Shown here: piece after piece, positions 33,010-41,119 of the stretch
Numbering within the stretch: the first letter of the stretch is position 1
Layout: each line of letters starts with the position of its first letter
From: Candidatus Melainabacteria bacterium
GTDB lineage: Bacteria; Cyanobacteriota; Vampirovibrionia; LMEP-6097
DNA: 46,294 bases
NCBI GenBank assembly: GCA_018695135.1
Contig: JABHOV010000024.1
Location: forward strand, 1-46,294
Reading direction: 5' to 3'
Position numbers and translations under genes: made by a program
The notes under the pieces: generated by a model
What the model was told of the DNA's origin: nothing
What the model saw: only the letters and a program-made list of their open reading frames with translations
Databases searched by the model: none

Positions 33010-33330
33010 CTAAATTTGTATTCTAATTAATTCATTGAATCCTTCAACAAATTTGTTTCTAACTTGAATTGCAAGGTCTGTTGCTACTTGAGATTTTTCA
33101 AGTGTTAACATGACTTGTGTTATATCGATATCTTTTCTACCTGAACTATAGTCTTGCATTGCATGAGCAGCTTCAGCATGAGTTGTTTTAAGGCTCTGTA
33201 TGGCCGTGCCAAGAGCTGCTGCAAAACCTTCTTTGCCAGTTTGTGGCTCCGCTTCAGAGTATGAGACACTGGCTTTAAGAAGTGGCGTTTCGATCGCTTG
33301 TAAACTAAATTTAACTGGTTCTATTGTCAT
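33010..33330 (-). CDS. fliE: flagellar hook-basal body protein FliE
   Basis: 106 aa. Joins the MS ring to the rod. The C-terminal half SLKTTHAEAAHAMQDYSSGR then KDIDITQVMLTLEKSQVATD and LAIQVRNKFVEGFNELIRIQI is the conserved FliE helix pair. Lies 10 bp upstream of fliF and 3 bp after flgC. Confidence 0.92.
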   Translation of the reverse strand: MTIEPVKFSLQAIETPLLKASVSYSEAEPQTGKEGFAAALGTAIQSLKTTHAEAAHAMQDYSSGRKDIDITQVMLTLEKSQVATDLAIQVRNKFVEGFNELIRIQI

Positions 33331-33333
33331 TGA

Positions 33334-33738
33334 TTAAATCTCCAGTGCCGAATTGAACATACTTTTGAATACTTGAATACTTTTGATATTCGCTTCGTAT
33401 GCTGTTTTGGCTGTTACCATGTCGACCATTTCTCTTTCTACGCTTACATTTGGATAATCTACATAACCCTGCTCGTCAGCGTCTGGGTGACCTGGCTCAT
33501 AGACTCGTTTTAAAGGACTTCCATCTTCTGTGACTGATGCAACATTGACTCCCTTAGACAGACCTGTTTTTTGGTCATAAATTGTTTCAAATTGAACTAT
33601 TTTGCGTTGGTATGGATTGTTTGCACCTTTGGAATCATGAGTGGTGTTGGCATTCGCAAGATTGCTTGCAATGACATCCATTCTTAATCTCTCTGAGATT
33701 AAGGCACTGCCGGCGGTGTTAAGAATATCCATATCCAT
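33334..33738 (-). CDS. flgC: flagellar proximal rod protein FlgC
   Basis: 134 aa. Conserved N-terminus LNTAGSALISERLRMDVIAS with NLANANT, PYQRKIVQFET, and C-terminal VDYPNVSVEREMVDMVTAKT then AYEANIKSIQVFKSMF, all typical of FlgC. Starts 5 bp downstream of flgB. The first residues MDMDIL offer two Met starts; the first is used here. Confidence 0.93.
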   Translation of the reverse strand: MDMDILNTAGSALISERLRMDVIASNLANANTTHDSKGANNPYQRKIVQFETIYDQKTGLSKGVNVASVTEDGSPLKRVYEPGHPDADEQGYVDYPNVSVEREMVDMVTAKTAYEANIKSIQVFKSMFNSALEI

Positions 33739-33743
33739 AATTA

Positions 33744-34142
33744 TTAGCCTCTTATAATTCCTTTCATTTGATCAAACTGTTTTTTTGCAAGAGCCGAAAG
33801 TGCTTTGAAGCGTAATCCAGTTTTGCTTAGTTCAACCATTTCTTTGTCTATATCAATACCATTGCTATCCACGTTAAAACTTTGATCTTCGCTAATTACA
33901 ATTGGTTTGCTCGGGTTTGTACCAGTAATGATGTGCGAACTATCTGTTGATCTCATTTCAACATCCTTGAAGGTTTTGTCTTGTAAAATATCTTCAAAGT
34001 TGACGACCTTGCGTTTGTAACCAGGTGTATTGATGTTTGCAATGTTGCCTGCAATCGCTTTACTGCGCATTTCAAGGCCCTGGAGTGCAAAGCCAATACT
34101 CTCTATAGGATTACCTAGTCTATTTATTGGTTGATTTTCCAT
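33744..34142 (-). CDS. flgB: flagellar proximal rod protein FlgB
   Basis: 132 aa. ALQGLEMRSKAIAGNIANIN then TPGYKRKVVNFEDIL is the rod-protein signature; the C-terminus GIDIDKEMVELSKTGLRFKA then LSALAKKQFDQMKGIIRG is FlgB-like. First gene of flgB-flgC-fliE-fliF-fliH-fliI; AAGGAG is present upstream on the minus strand. The 122-bp leader to ruvX contains no clear sigma-28 promoter. Confidence 0.93.
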   Translation of the reverse strand: MENQPINRLGNPIESIGFALQGLEMRSKAIAGNIANINTPGYKRKVVNFEDILQDKTFKDVEMRSTDSSHIITGTNPSKPIVISEDQSFNVDSNGIDIDKEMVELSKTGLRFKALSALAKKQFDQMKGIIRG

Positions 34143-34264
34143 AGATTCTTTACTCCTTAAGACCTATATACTTTATTGGCCCTATTGAGCTTTGCTTTCC
34201 TAAGTGATTGGGGCTATTTAATATTGTTGACTAGTCTATATGATTGAGTAGAACGGCAGAAGCT

Positions 34265-34675
34265 CTATGGGTTTTCTCTAAAATACTGCTCTAGGAGGAT
34301 TGCGGCTGCTTCTTGGTCAATTAAGGCTTTGTTGTATTGGCTTATTTTGACTCCTCTGTCTTTTAGCCTAGCTTCTGCTTCTCTTGAACTAAAGCTTTCG
34401 TTTACAAAGATTATTTCTATTTCAGAAAACTCGTCTTGAATTTCTTTGCTTTTGGTTTTGATAAATTCTTCTGTCTCTTTGCTGCCACCTTCGATATTCA
34501 AGGGTATGCCGATAATGAGTTTTTCTATACCAAATTCTTTCTCAATCTTGATGACTTCGTCAAGGAGCAATATTGTCTCAATAGTATCGTAAGGATTAAC
34601 GGCAATGCCAAGATTGTCGCTTTTGGCAATCCCTGTACGTTTTTTGCCGATGTCTAGTGCAATAACTGACTTCAT
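34265..34675 (-). CDS. ruvX: putative pre-16S rRNA nuclease / Holliday-junction resolvase-like (YqgF family)
   Basis: 136 aa RNase H-fold protein. ALDIGKKRTGIAKSD at the N-terminus holds the first catalytic Asp; LIIGIPLNIEGGSKETEEF, FVNESFSSREAEARL (Glu) and DQEAAAILLEQYF (Asp/Glu) complete the site. The family matures the 5' end of 16S rRNA in E. coli. Five bases after the SpoU methylase gene, so the two are co-transcribed. Confidence 0.92.
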   Translation of the reverse strand: MKSVIALDIGKKRTGIAKSDNLGIAVNPYDTIETILLLDEVIKIEKEFGIEKLIIGIPLNIEGGSKETEEFIKTKSKEIQDEFSEIEIIFVNESFSSREAEARLKDRGVKISQYNKALIDQEAAAILLEQYFRENP

Positions 34676-34680
34676 TGTTT

Positions 34681-35526
34681 TTAGCGTGCCTTTAAGCCAA
34701 AGAGTATAACGGAAGTTGCTGCAAGTATATTGAGACTTTCGACACCATTCTCTAAAGGGATGCTAATTAATTGGGTGCAAAGTTCTTTGGCTTGGTCACT
34801 CAAGCCTCTTGTTTCATTACCGATTAAAATCAAAACATCCTTAAATGGGCTAAATTGCAGGTCCTGATAGGCTTTGTCACTACGAGGGCAGGTGCCAACG
34901 ATCTCTAAGCTCATCGCTTTTGCTTTGGTTTCATTTTGGATCTTGGCTTTGAGCTCTTCTAGTCCAAGATATTTAATTGGTCCATAGAAAGCTGTACCAA
35001 CTGAAGCTCTCAAGACCTTGGTGTTAAACACATCTACCGAGCCAGGACTTAAATAAATGGATTTGACCCCTGCAGCAAAAGCAGTTCTGATGATAGAACC
35101 AAGGTTGCCAGGGTCAGTAATATTCTCACAATATAAATAAGTATTAGTGGTTTTTTTGACTTCTATTGTTTCACTGAGTAAACTAAGTTGCTGTTGTTCA
35201 AGTGGATCTTCAAACTTGGGCATCTCGGCAATTGCAATTACTGGTGGAGGATTTTCTGTAGTAGCAATTCTTGCCATCAAGTCTTCAGGTAATTCAAAAA
35301 CTTGTGTGTTGATTTGTCTTGGGATTTCTTTAAGAGATTCTAGGTCTCTTATAAAGAGAAAAGGTATTTTGATATCTTTTTTGTGAGCTTCTTCTACCAA
35401 GGTCTTACCTTCAAGCAAGAAGAGATTTTTTTCTTCGCGCCCACGTTTTTGATGTAAGTACCTTGCAAGTTTGATGTACTGGTTTTCTTTACTTACAATT
35501 GTTTGAATATCTAAAGCCATAGTCAT
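34681..35526 (-). CDS. SpoU/TrmH-family RNA 2'-O-ribose methyltransferase
   Basis: 281 aa. An N-terminal substrate-binding domain (KENQYIKLARYLHQKRGREE; FLLEGKTLVEEA) and a knotted SPOUT domain with motif 1 ENITDPGNLGSIIRTAFAAG, motif 2 DVLILIGNETRGLS and motif 3 LISIPLENGVESLNILAATS. Target (23S rRNA or tRNA) cannot be told from sequence alone. Upstream of ruvX on the same strand. Confidence 0.9.
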   Translation of the reverse strand: MTMALDIQTIVSKENQYIKLARYLHQKRGREEKNLFLLEGKTLVEEAHKKDIKIPFLFIRDLESLKEIPRQINTQVFELPEDLMARIATTENPPPVIAIAEMPKFEDPLEQQQLSLLSETIEVKKTTNTYLYCENITDPGNLGSIIRTAFAAGVKSIYLSPGSVDVFNTKVLRASVGTAFYGPIKYLGLEELKAKIQNETKAKAMSLEIVGTCPRSDKAYQDLQFSPFKDVLILIGNETRGLSDQAKELCTQLISIPLENGVESLNILAATSVILFGLKAR

Positions 35527-35577
35527 TGCTTATTATTATAGCTCAACAAGTCCTAGCTAGCTTATTTGCTAGTAGGT

Positions 35578-35970
35578 TTAAACGACGAAACCGTCAATTA
35601 CTTCCGGATGCGGTTTAATATTGTTGCTAAAGCAGTCCTGGATATATTGATCTGCAAGCTTGTCATAGTTTGCTCTATAGGCTTCTTCGCTTTCATTAAG
35701 GCTATCTTTGATTCTGCTCGGAACTCGTTTGCGCGGCTCAGTATCAATCTGCGCTTGTTTTTTATAGTCACTATTAATTAGTGAGTACAAACCCTTGACT
35801 GCTTGTTTGATATTGTCCTTGTCACCGAAAAGCTTAAGGGTGATAGATTCTTCTCCCATTTTTACAGCTTTGAGTTTAACTGCGAAGTATTCAAAACATC
35901 TATCAAGGTCTATCAAACTAAATTTGTTAAGTAGGTATTTAGGGATAGTTGCGCTAGCTGGTGTTTCCAT
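35578..35970 (-). CDS. hypothetical protein, 130 aa
   Basis: Soluble alpha/beta protein with KYLLNKFSLIDLDRCFEYFA, then VKMGEESITLKLFGDKDNIK and a charged helical tail (SRIKDSLNESEEAYRANYDK). No family recognised. 51 bp upstream of the SpoU gene on the same strand; possibly the first gene of that transcript. Confidence 0.5.
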   Translation of the reverse strand: METPASATIPKYLLNKFSLIDLDRCFEYFAVKLKAVKMGEESITLKLFGDKDNIKQAVKGLYSLINSDYKKQAQIDTEPRKRVPSRIKDSLNESEEAYRANYDKLADQYIQDCFSNNIKPHPEVIDGFVV

Positions 35971-36032
35971 TAACTTCAGTCTATAGTAGTTTGACTAAAA
36001 GTAAACTTAGAATATTTTCATTTGACAATCGG

Positions 36033-36060
36033 TTTGTCATTGCGAGGTGCTTTGAAGCAA
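36033..36060. repeat. degenerate short palindromic repeat, intergenic
   Basis: TTGTCATTGCGAGGTGCTTT followed by GAAGCAAT: shares the GTCATTGCGAGG arm with the pabC copy at 2459 and closes with GCAAT. Between the gene at 35578 and guaA. Confidence 0.5.
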
Positions 36061-36084
36061 TAACTTTTAGAGTAATGATATTTG

Positions 36085-36119
36085 CCTGAGGGGAGATAGA
36101 GCCTCTATATCCCCTCAGG
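36085..36119 (-). terminator. stem-loop directly after guaA
   Basis: CCTGAGGGGA (36085-36094) pairs exactly with TCCCCTCAGG (36110-36119), and the interior ATAGAG/CTCTAT can extend the stem. It begins one base past the guaA stop on the minus strand. There is no strong T-run, so it may be a repeat or a processing/stability hairpin. Confidence 0.55.
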
Positions 36120-36120
36120 T

Positions 36121-37698
36121 TTATTCCCATTCTATAGTGCCTGGCGGTTTAGACGTAATATCATAGACAACCCTGTTAACACCATCAACCTCATTAATGA
36201 TTCGAGTAGAAATTGTCGCTAAATAATCGTAAGGCAATCTTGACCAGTCAGCAGTCATTGCATCTGTCGAGCTAACGGCTCTAAGTACAATTGGATGTGC
36301 GTAACTTCTTTTGTCGCCCATAACACCAACTGATTTAACAGGAAGCAGTACAGTTAGAATTTGCCAAACCGAATCATAGAGTCCGGCTTTTGAGAGTTCT
36401 TCGCGCATTATGAAATCAGCTTCTCTAACCATTCTTAGTTTTTCTTCTGTCACGGCACCAAGTACTCTAATACCAAGTCCTGGACCTGGGAAAGGATGTC
36501 TTAACCTGATTTTGTCGGGCAAACCAAGTTCTAGAGCAAGTTCTCTGACTTCATCCTTGAATAGAGTGTTGATTGGCTCTATTAGCTTAAACGGCATGTC
36601 TTCAGGCAAGCCACCGACATTGTGATGAGATTTGATTACGGCAGCGATTTTTTTACCAGTTTTGGGATCGATACGTACTCCTGATGATTCAATCAAGTCA
36701 GAATAAAGTGTGCCTTGGGCTAAGAATTTGATATCGCCAAGTTTGGCACATTCATCACGGAAGGTTTCAATAAATTCTTTGCCAATTATTTTACGTTTGG
36801 CTTCTGGATCATCAACTCCGGCAAGCTTGCCAAGGAAGCGGTCTTTGGCGTCGATATAAATCATATTAACGTTGTGACTACCAAAAAACGCTTTGACTTC
36901 ATCGGTTTCGCCCTTGCGCATCATGCCATGATCGATATACATGCAGTAGAGCTGTTTACCAATTGCTTTTTCAAGTAATAAGGCAAGAGTTGAACTATCA
37001 ACACCACCAGAAAGAGCGAGCAGGACTTTTTTGTCTGCGACTCTTGCTCTAATTTTGTTGATTTCTTGATCAATAAAACTAGTCATGTTCCAGTTAGTGC
37101 TTGCTTTGGCTATGTTAATAATAAAGTTGTTAATGATATCGCCACCATTTTCTGTGTGATTAACTTCAGGATGAAATTGCAAAGCATAGATCTTTTTTTC
37201 TGGGTTTGCCATTGCAGCAATTGGTGCATTGTTAGTACTGGCGATTGCTTCAAAACCTTCTGGTACCTTTGTTACGTGATCGCCATGGCTCATCCAGACG
37301 GTAAATTCGTTTGCTTCGATATTGTTAAAGAGATTTGAGTCCTTGGTTTGCAAGCTTGACTTGCCATATTCTCTTTCAGTACTTGCTTCAACTACGCCGC
37401 CAAATTCTTTGGCAATGAGCTGCATGCCGTAGCAGATACCTAGTATTGGTAAACCAGATTGCAAAATACGTTGGTCGCACATCAGCGCCTCAGCGTCATA
37501 GATACTATTGGGACCGCCAGAAAGTACAATGCCTTCAATGATTCCCGATTTGAGATCTTCTTCTATTTCGGCATAGTCAATATCAAAGCTATGTACTTCA
37601 GAATAGACTTTGAGTTTGCGGATTCTTTTGGTAATAAGTTCGGTGTATTGTGAGCCAAAATCAAGGATGAGGATCTTTGCTTGTTTGGTTTGTTGCAT
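36121..37698 (-). CDS. guaA: GMP synthase (glutamine-hydrolysing)
   Basis: 525 aa from the ATG at 37698, equal to the E. coli length; AAAGG lies 10 bases upstream. An earlier in-frame ATG at 37728 lacks a ribosome site. Converts XMP to GMP. The class I amidotransferase half has ILILDFGSQYTELITKRIRK, the nucleophile Cys in GICYGMQL and HPEVNHTENG. The ATP-pyrophosphatase half has ALSGGVDSSTLALLL, KIRLRHPFPGPGLGIRVLGA, and the C-terminal dimerisation end KPPGTIEWE. Followed by a stem-loop. Confidence 0.96.
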   Translation of the reverse strand: MQQTKQAKILILDFGSQYTELITKRIRKLKVYSEVHSFDIDYAEIEEDLKSGIIEGIVLSGGPNSIYDAEALMCDQRILQSGLPILGICYGMQLIAKEFGGVVEASTEREYGKSSLQTKDSNLFNNIEANEFTVWMSHGDHVTKVPEGFEAIASTNNAPIAAMANPEKKIYALQFHPEVNHTENGGDIINNFIINIAKASTNWNMTSFIDQEINKIRARVADKKVLLALSGGVDSSTLALLLEKAIGKQLYCMYIDHGMMRKGETDEVKAFFGSHNVNMIYIDAKDRFLGKLAGVDDPEAKRKIIGKEFIETFRDECAKLGDIKFLAQGTLYSDLIESSGVRIDPKTGKKIAAVIKSHHNVGGLPEDMPFKLIEPINTLFKDEVRELALELGLPDKIRLRHPFPGPGLGIRVLGAVTEEKLRMVREADFIMREELSKAGLYDSVWQILTVLLPVKSVGVMGDKRSYAHPIVLRAVSSTDAMTADWSRLPYDYLATISTRIINEVDGVNRVVYDITSKPPGTIEWE

Positions 37699-37769
37699 TG
37701 TTTGATTGCCTTTGGAGAGAGTTTCCATGGTATGACAGAATATCTTAGCATTTCTTACGAGTGTTTAAT

Positions 37770-38019
37770 AAGTATTTGGCTAAACAATTTTGACGTGAGG
37801 GTAAGCTGAAAAATATACAAAACACATTTTCGAAGAAAATGCTGATTTTTTGCTTCTGTCGAACGGATAAATTCGTTTAGCCAAATACTTTGCAGCTAAT
37901 CATTAAGGACACGCTGAAAAACGTAGTTTTTCTAGTCGGGTCCATGATAAAAGGTTCTGTCCGTGCGACGCACGTGACAGATAAGGGTTGAGACTTTGCA
38001 TTTTTCAGTGCACCCTTAA
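37770..38019. repeat. tandem nested palindromes between guaA and kdsC
   Basis: This ~317-bp gap holds no gene. Unit 1: AAGTATTTGGCTAAAC (37770-37785) pairs exactly with GTTTAGCCAAATACTT (37875-37890) and encloses CATTTTC-GAA-GAAAATG. Unit 2: TTAAGG..CTGAAAAA (37903-37921) pairs with TTTTTCAG..CCTTAA (38001-38019). It encloses GAAAAAC-GTA-GTTTTTC and CTGTCCGTGC-GAC-GCACGTGACAG (37957-37980). The kdsC stop lies within the right arm of unit 2. Confidence 0.75.
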
Positions 38020-38537
38020 CCAGGAATCTTGCCTTGTGAATAAAGGATCAAGTCGGTGAATTCTCTTGCCGAACCCTTACCACCTTCTTTCTCGGTAATA
38101 TAGTGAATATGCTCAAGCACACTATAGTGCGCGCCTGGAGGACAAACAGCTAAGCCAACTTTTTCAAGTATCGGAATATCAAGAGCATCATCTCCAATGA
38201 AGGCAACTTCGTCGAGTTCAATCTTCATTTCTTTTGCAATTTCTTTTAGTTTTGTGAGTTTGTCATGAATCCCAGTGTGAACACTTTCTTCAAAACCAAA
38301 ACCATCAAAACGAGCATGAACATGTGGACTCTTGCGAGCGGAGATGATACAAAGCTCAAGTCCAAATTGTTTTGCTTGTCTTAAACCATGACCATCTAAT
38401 GAGTGAAATTTTTTGAAGACTTCTCCGCCTTCATTAATAAAAATAGAACCGTCAGTGAGTACCCCATCAACATCAAAACCAATTAGTTTGATTTTGGCGG
38501 CTCTTGCTTTAAGTTCGTTTGAGATTTTGTTGAACAT
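38016..38537 (-). CDS. kdsC: 3-deoxy-D-manno-octulosonate 8-phosphate phosphatase
   Basis: 173 aa C0-type HAD phosphatase that makes Kdo for LPS. IKLIGFDVDGVLTDGSIFIN carries the nucleophile Asp, CIISARKSPHVHARFDGFG motif II, HDKLTKLKEIAKEM the Lys region and VAFIGDDALDIPILEKVGLA motif IV. KdsC and NeuB-type/YrbI homologues are hard to separate, but length and motifs fit KdsC. Implies an outer membrane with Kdo. Follows the unknown gene at 38622 on the same strand. Confidence 0.88.
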   Translation of the reverse strand: MFNKISNELKARAAKIKLIGFDVDGVLTDGSIFINEGGEVFKKFHSLDGHGLRQAKQFGLELCIISARKSPHVHARFDGFGFEESVHTGIHDKLTKLKEIAKEMKIELDEVAFIGDDALDIPILEKVGLAVCPPGAHYSVLEHIHYITEKEGGKGSAREFTDLILYSQGKIPG

Positions 38538-38621
38538 GGTTATAAATTAGCATATCCATAGTCGATGGGCTGTATTTGTTTTGACTCCTTGGCGATGATT
38601 GCAGAAAACAGGAAGTTGGTT

Positions 38622-39404
38622 TTAATAATTAAAATCCAAGCTTTCAAGATCTGCTTTATAAACTTCCATTAAAGTGACATTGTTCTCAAATAAGCTAATG
38701 CCTTTGTTGGTTTCGCTTTGTGCTTTGCCGAGGGCAGCAGCAGCAGTCATATTGGCGTCTTCTAGGGTGATTACTTTAGTTGCTTTATTCATGATTACAG
38801 AACCAAACTCAGCTGTCATCAAGTCGGAGTATTCGTGTTTAAGTGCTTGAGTCCAGCGATAGTTCTCACCTGCATCTGCAATTATGGCAAGTCCATCTTC
38901 GCCGCCGAGGTTAATATGAAAGAAGATGCTATTTTCTGTATCTGTTGTTGGCACAAGTTCAGCCAAAAACAAAATGGGATCTCTTTTATTTCCTTGCCAG
39001 CTCAAAAGTGCTTTGTGATTGTGATCGAATTTATTGATGATTTTGACAAAGCCATTGAGATTAATGATAGTACCTTTGGGTGCTCTGAAAATATACTCAT
39101 AGCTAAAGTCTTTGGTTTCTCTGTGCAGGACTATCTCGTCATCTATTGATTTGAGATTATCGAGTTCTTGGCTTAGTTGTTGATGAAGCTCAGTGCTTGG
39201 TTCTATTTCATTGAGCTTGCTAGTGATAGCTTCAATGAGTTTGTCTCTTTTGCTATCGAGGAGCTTGAAGCCGTAGCCACTGAAAATCTTGTCAAGGCTA
39301 GCTTGATTGATTTTGCTAATGTCGTGGGTGAGTAAGTCTAAGAGAATTTGTCTAAAATTCTCTAATCCTTGCCATATACTGATTCGTTCTTGGATTTTCT
39401 CCAT
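38622..39404 (-). CDS. hypothetical protein, 260 aa
   Basis: Soluble protein: helical N-terminal half (ENFRQILLDLLTHDISKINQ; DKLIEAITSKLNEIEPSTEL) and beta-rich C-terminal half (FSYEYIFRAPKGTIINLNGF; DPILFLAELVPTTDTENSIF; GGEDGLAIIADAGENYRWTQ). No family recognised. It lies 28 bp after scpB on the same strand and before kdsC, so it probably belongs to the smc-scpA-scpB transcript; a link to chromosome condensation is not shown. Confidence 0.6.
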   Translation of the reverse strand: MEKIQERISIWQGLENFRQILLDLLTHDISKINQASLDKIFSGYGFKLLDSKRDKLIEAITSKLNEIEPSTELHQQLSQELDNLKSIDDEIVLHRETKDFSYEYIFRAPKGTIINLNGFVKIINKFDHNHKALLSWQGNKRDPILFLAELVPTTDTENSIFFHINLGGEDGLAIIADAGENYRWTQALKHEYSDLMTAEFGSVIMNKATKVITLEDANMTAAAALGKAQSETNKGISLFENNVTLMEVYKADLESLDFNY

Positions 39405-39432
39405 AGTTATTTAGTCCACAAAATTGCTGAAA

Positions 39433-40260
39433 TTATGCCGTTGGACTAATTTCTTCGCTTGTTTCTTCTGTGTTTTCAACGGTGCTTTCTTCAGCCTCTT
39501 CTTCATGGCTGGCTAAAAGAGAGCTTGGTCTTACAAACTCTACTTGAGTTGGACCTGTACTTTGCAGCATGGTCTGTAATTCAATACCATTTTGGCTTAG
39601 TTTGAAATTTTCTTGAAAATACTTGGTTGTGTGAATGATATTAGAGTGACCTTCTTTGGTTTTTTTAACTAAGCCCATTTCAGCGAGTTCTTTGACATGT
39701 TCGTAAACACCGCCGCCTCTGATTTTAACCAAGTCGCTTTGTAGCATTGGTTCTTTAAGGGCAATCGTAGAGAGTGTTCTAAGTACGGCAGTTCTTAGTT
39801 CAATTGGTAAAATATTTTCGGTGAGTGATTCAAATTGGTCACTAATTTGCATGCAGTAACCATCAGTTGTATCAATTACTAAGCCGCCATCACGAGCTTC
39901 ATATTCTTGTACTAATTGAATCAATGCATCTCTAACCAAGTCAGGGTCAGCTTCTGCTTGAAGAGCTAAACTATCTACCCCTCTTGGTTTTTCACTTAGA
40001 AATAGAATGGCTTCAAGCTTGGCTTTAAGGTCTCGCAGTCTTGTAGTTTTGGCTTCGTTGATTACAGTATCCATTTCAAAATTGGATTGTTTTGCTTTAG
40101 CGGCAATAAGGTCATAGTCATAACTCGGAATATGATCGAAGCCAGTACTCATTCCAAAATCAAAGCCAGAGCTTGGTAAAATTTTGCTAAGCATGTCTTT
40201 GCTGCTGCTGTCTAAATCCGAGTTGTTAAGGTTGAGGTTCATATATCCAGAGATCTCCAT
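39433..40260 (-). CDS. scpB: segregation and condensation protein ScpB
   Basis: 275 aa. The winged-helix ScpB domain runs from about residue 80 (KLEAILFLSEKPRGVDSLAL) to 220, with SLTENILPIELRTAVLRTLS then TIALKEPMLQSDLVKIRG. An unusual ~75-residue N-terminal extension (MNLNLNNSDLDSSSKDMLSK; FDHIPSYDYDLIAAKAKQSN) precedes the core, and an acidic tail (EEEAEESTVENTEETSEEIS) follows. Met7 is an alternative start. Binds ScpA and SMC to form condensin. Overlaps scpA by 35 nt. Confidence 0.88.
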   Translation of the reverse strand: MEISGYMNLNLNNSDLDSSSKDMLSKILPSSGFDFGMSTGFDHIPSYDYDLIAAKAKQSNFEMDTVINEAKTTRLRDLKAKLEAILFLSEKPRGVDSLALQAEADPDLVRDALIQLVQEYEARDGGLVIDTTDGYCMQISDQFESLTENILPIELRTAVLRTLSTIALKEPMLQSDLVKIRGGGVYEHVKELAEMGLVKKTKEGHSNIIHTTKYFQENFKLSQNGIELQTMLQSTGPTQVEFVRPSSLLASHEEEAEESTVENTEETSEEISPTA

Positions 40261-41119
40261 AAAATTCTTCTTGTTTCAATTCGATTTTGGCATCGTGCGC
40301 AAGAAAAATAGCAGCAAGAAAAGCATTTGACCAGTTACCGACAAGTTCAACTAGTTCTCTAAATTCCATGCCGTCTTGTTCTTGTAGCTTTTTGGGTAGT
40401 ATAAGCTCAAGTTGTTCGATACAGCCTTCAAGATCTTCGGCATGGACCAAGTCCATCAAGTCGTCACCAAGTTCTGGTTCTATTACATGGTAGCCATCAA
40501 GGTCAAGAAGCTTTTGTTGTTTGCGATATTCACGAGTTTCTTCTTCGTCTCTTGCTTCTTGCAAGGCAGCAATGAGGTCTTTGAGGGTTACTTTTCTAAA
40601 GCGCTTGGCTTTTTGAATGAATCGTCTACGTAGCGCTGCTTCCAGGTCATTAAAAGTAATTTGTTTATTTTCTCTTCGTGCGAGCTCATCTTCAAGCATG
40701 GCATCATCATCAAGTTCTCTGTGAAGACCAACATTGAGAGCGTCATTGCTTTGGCTCATGAGGATATCACTTTTCATTCTTAGTAGTACTGATGCATAAA
40801 ATATTGCTTTGCCAGCCTCGCGAAGAGTTTCTCCTGGATTGTTTTTGATTGCTTTAAGATAAACACTGGTGATGCTCTCTAGGTTAAGATCCCAAGGATC
40901 AATGTCTCCTTGTTTGGCAAGGTCAACTAAGATCTCAAGATTGGGCTCATTTTTGAGGTTGCGCTTGATGATATCAAGTTCACTCTCTTCGTCATGGAGG
41001 TTCTCCATTGCAAGAACAGCAAGAGAGCCTTCCTTCGCTTCACTAGCAAGTGCGCTAGAGCTAATATTGATCTGGTCAACTTTGTCTTTATAAAATTCTT
41101 TGATCTGATCTTCGCTCAT
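40226..41119 (-). CDS. scpA: segregation and condensation protein ScpA (kleisin)
   Basis: 297 aa. The kleisin N-terminal core LEILVDLAKQGDIDPWDLNL, then ESITSVYLKAI..., FYASVLLRMKSDILM, and a C-terminal winged helix (FRELVELVGNWSNAFLAAIF then LAHDAKIELKQEEFYGDLWI) bridge the SMC head and neck. An added N-terminal stretch (~55 residues) precedes the core. It begins directly after the smc stop with no intergenic base. Confidence 0.9.
   Translation of the reverse strand: MSEDQIKEFYKDKVDQINISSSALASEAKEGSLAVLAMENLHDEESELDIIKRNLKNEPNLEILVDLAKQGDIDPWDLNLESITSVYLKAIKNNPGETLREAGKAIFYASVLLRMKSDILMSQSNDALNVGLHRELDDDAMLEDELARRENKQITFNDLEAALRRRFIQKAKRFRKVTLKDLIAALQEARDEEETREYRKQQKLLDLDGYHVIEPELGDDLMDLVHAEDLEGCIEQLELILPKKLQEQDGMEFRELVELVGNWSNAFLAAIFLAHDAKIELKQEEFYGDLWIYEPQP

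Noticed and set aside
37699-37728. GuaA start at 37728
   Set aside because: No ribosome site; the ATG at 37698 has AAAGG upstream and gives the normal 525-aa length.
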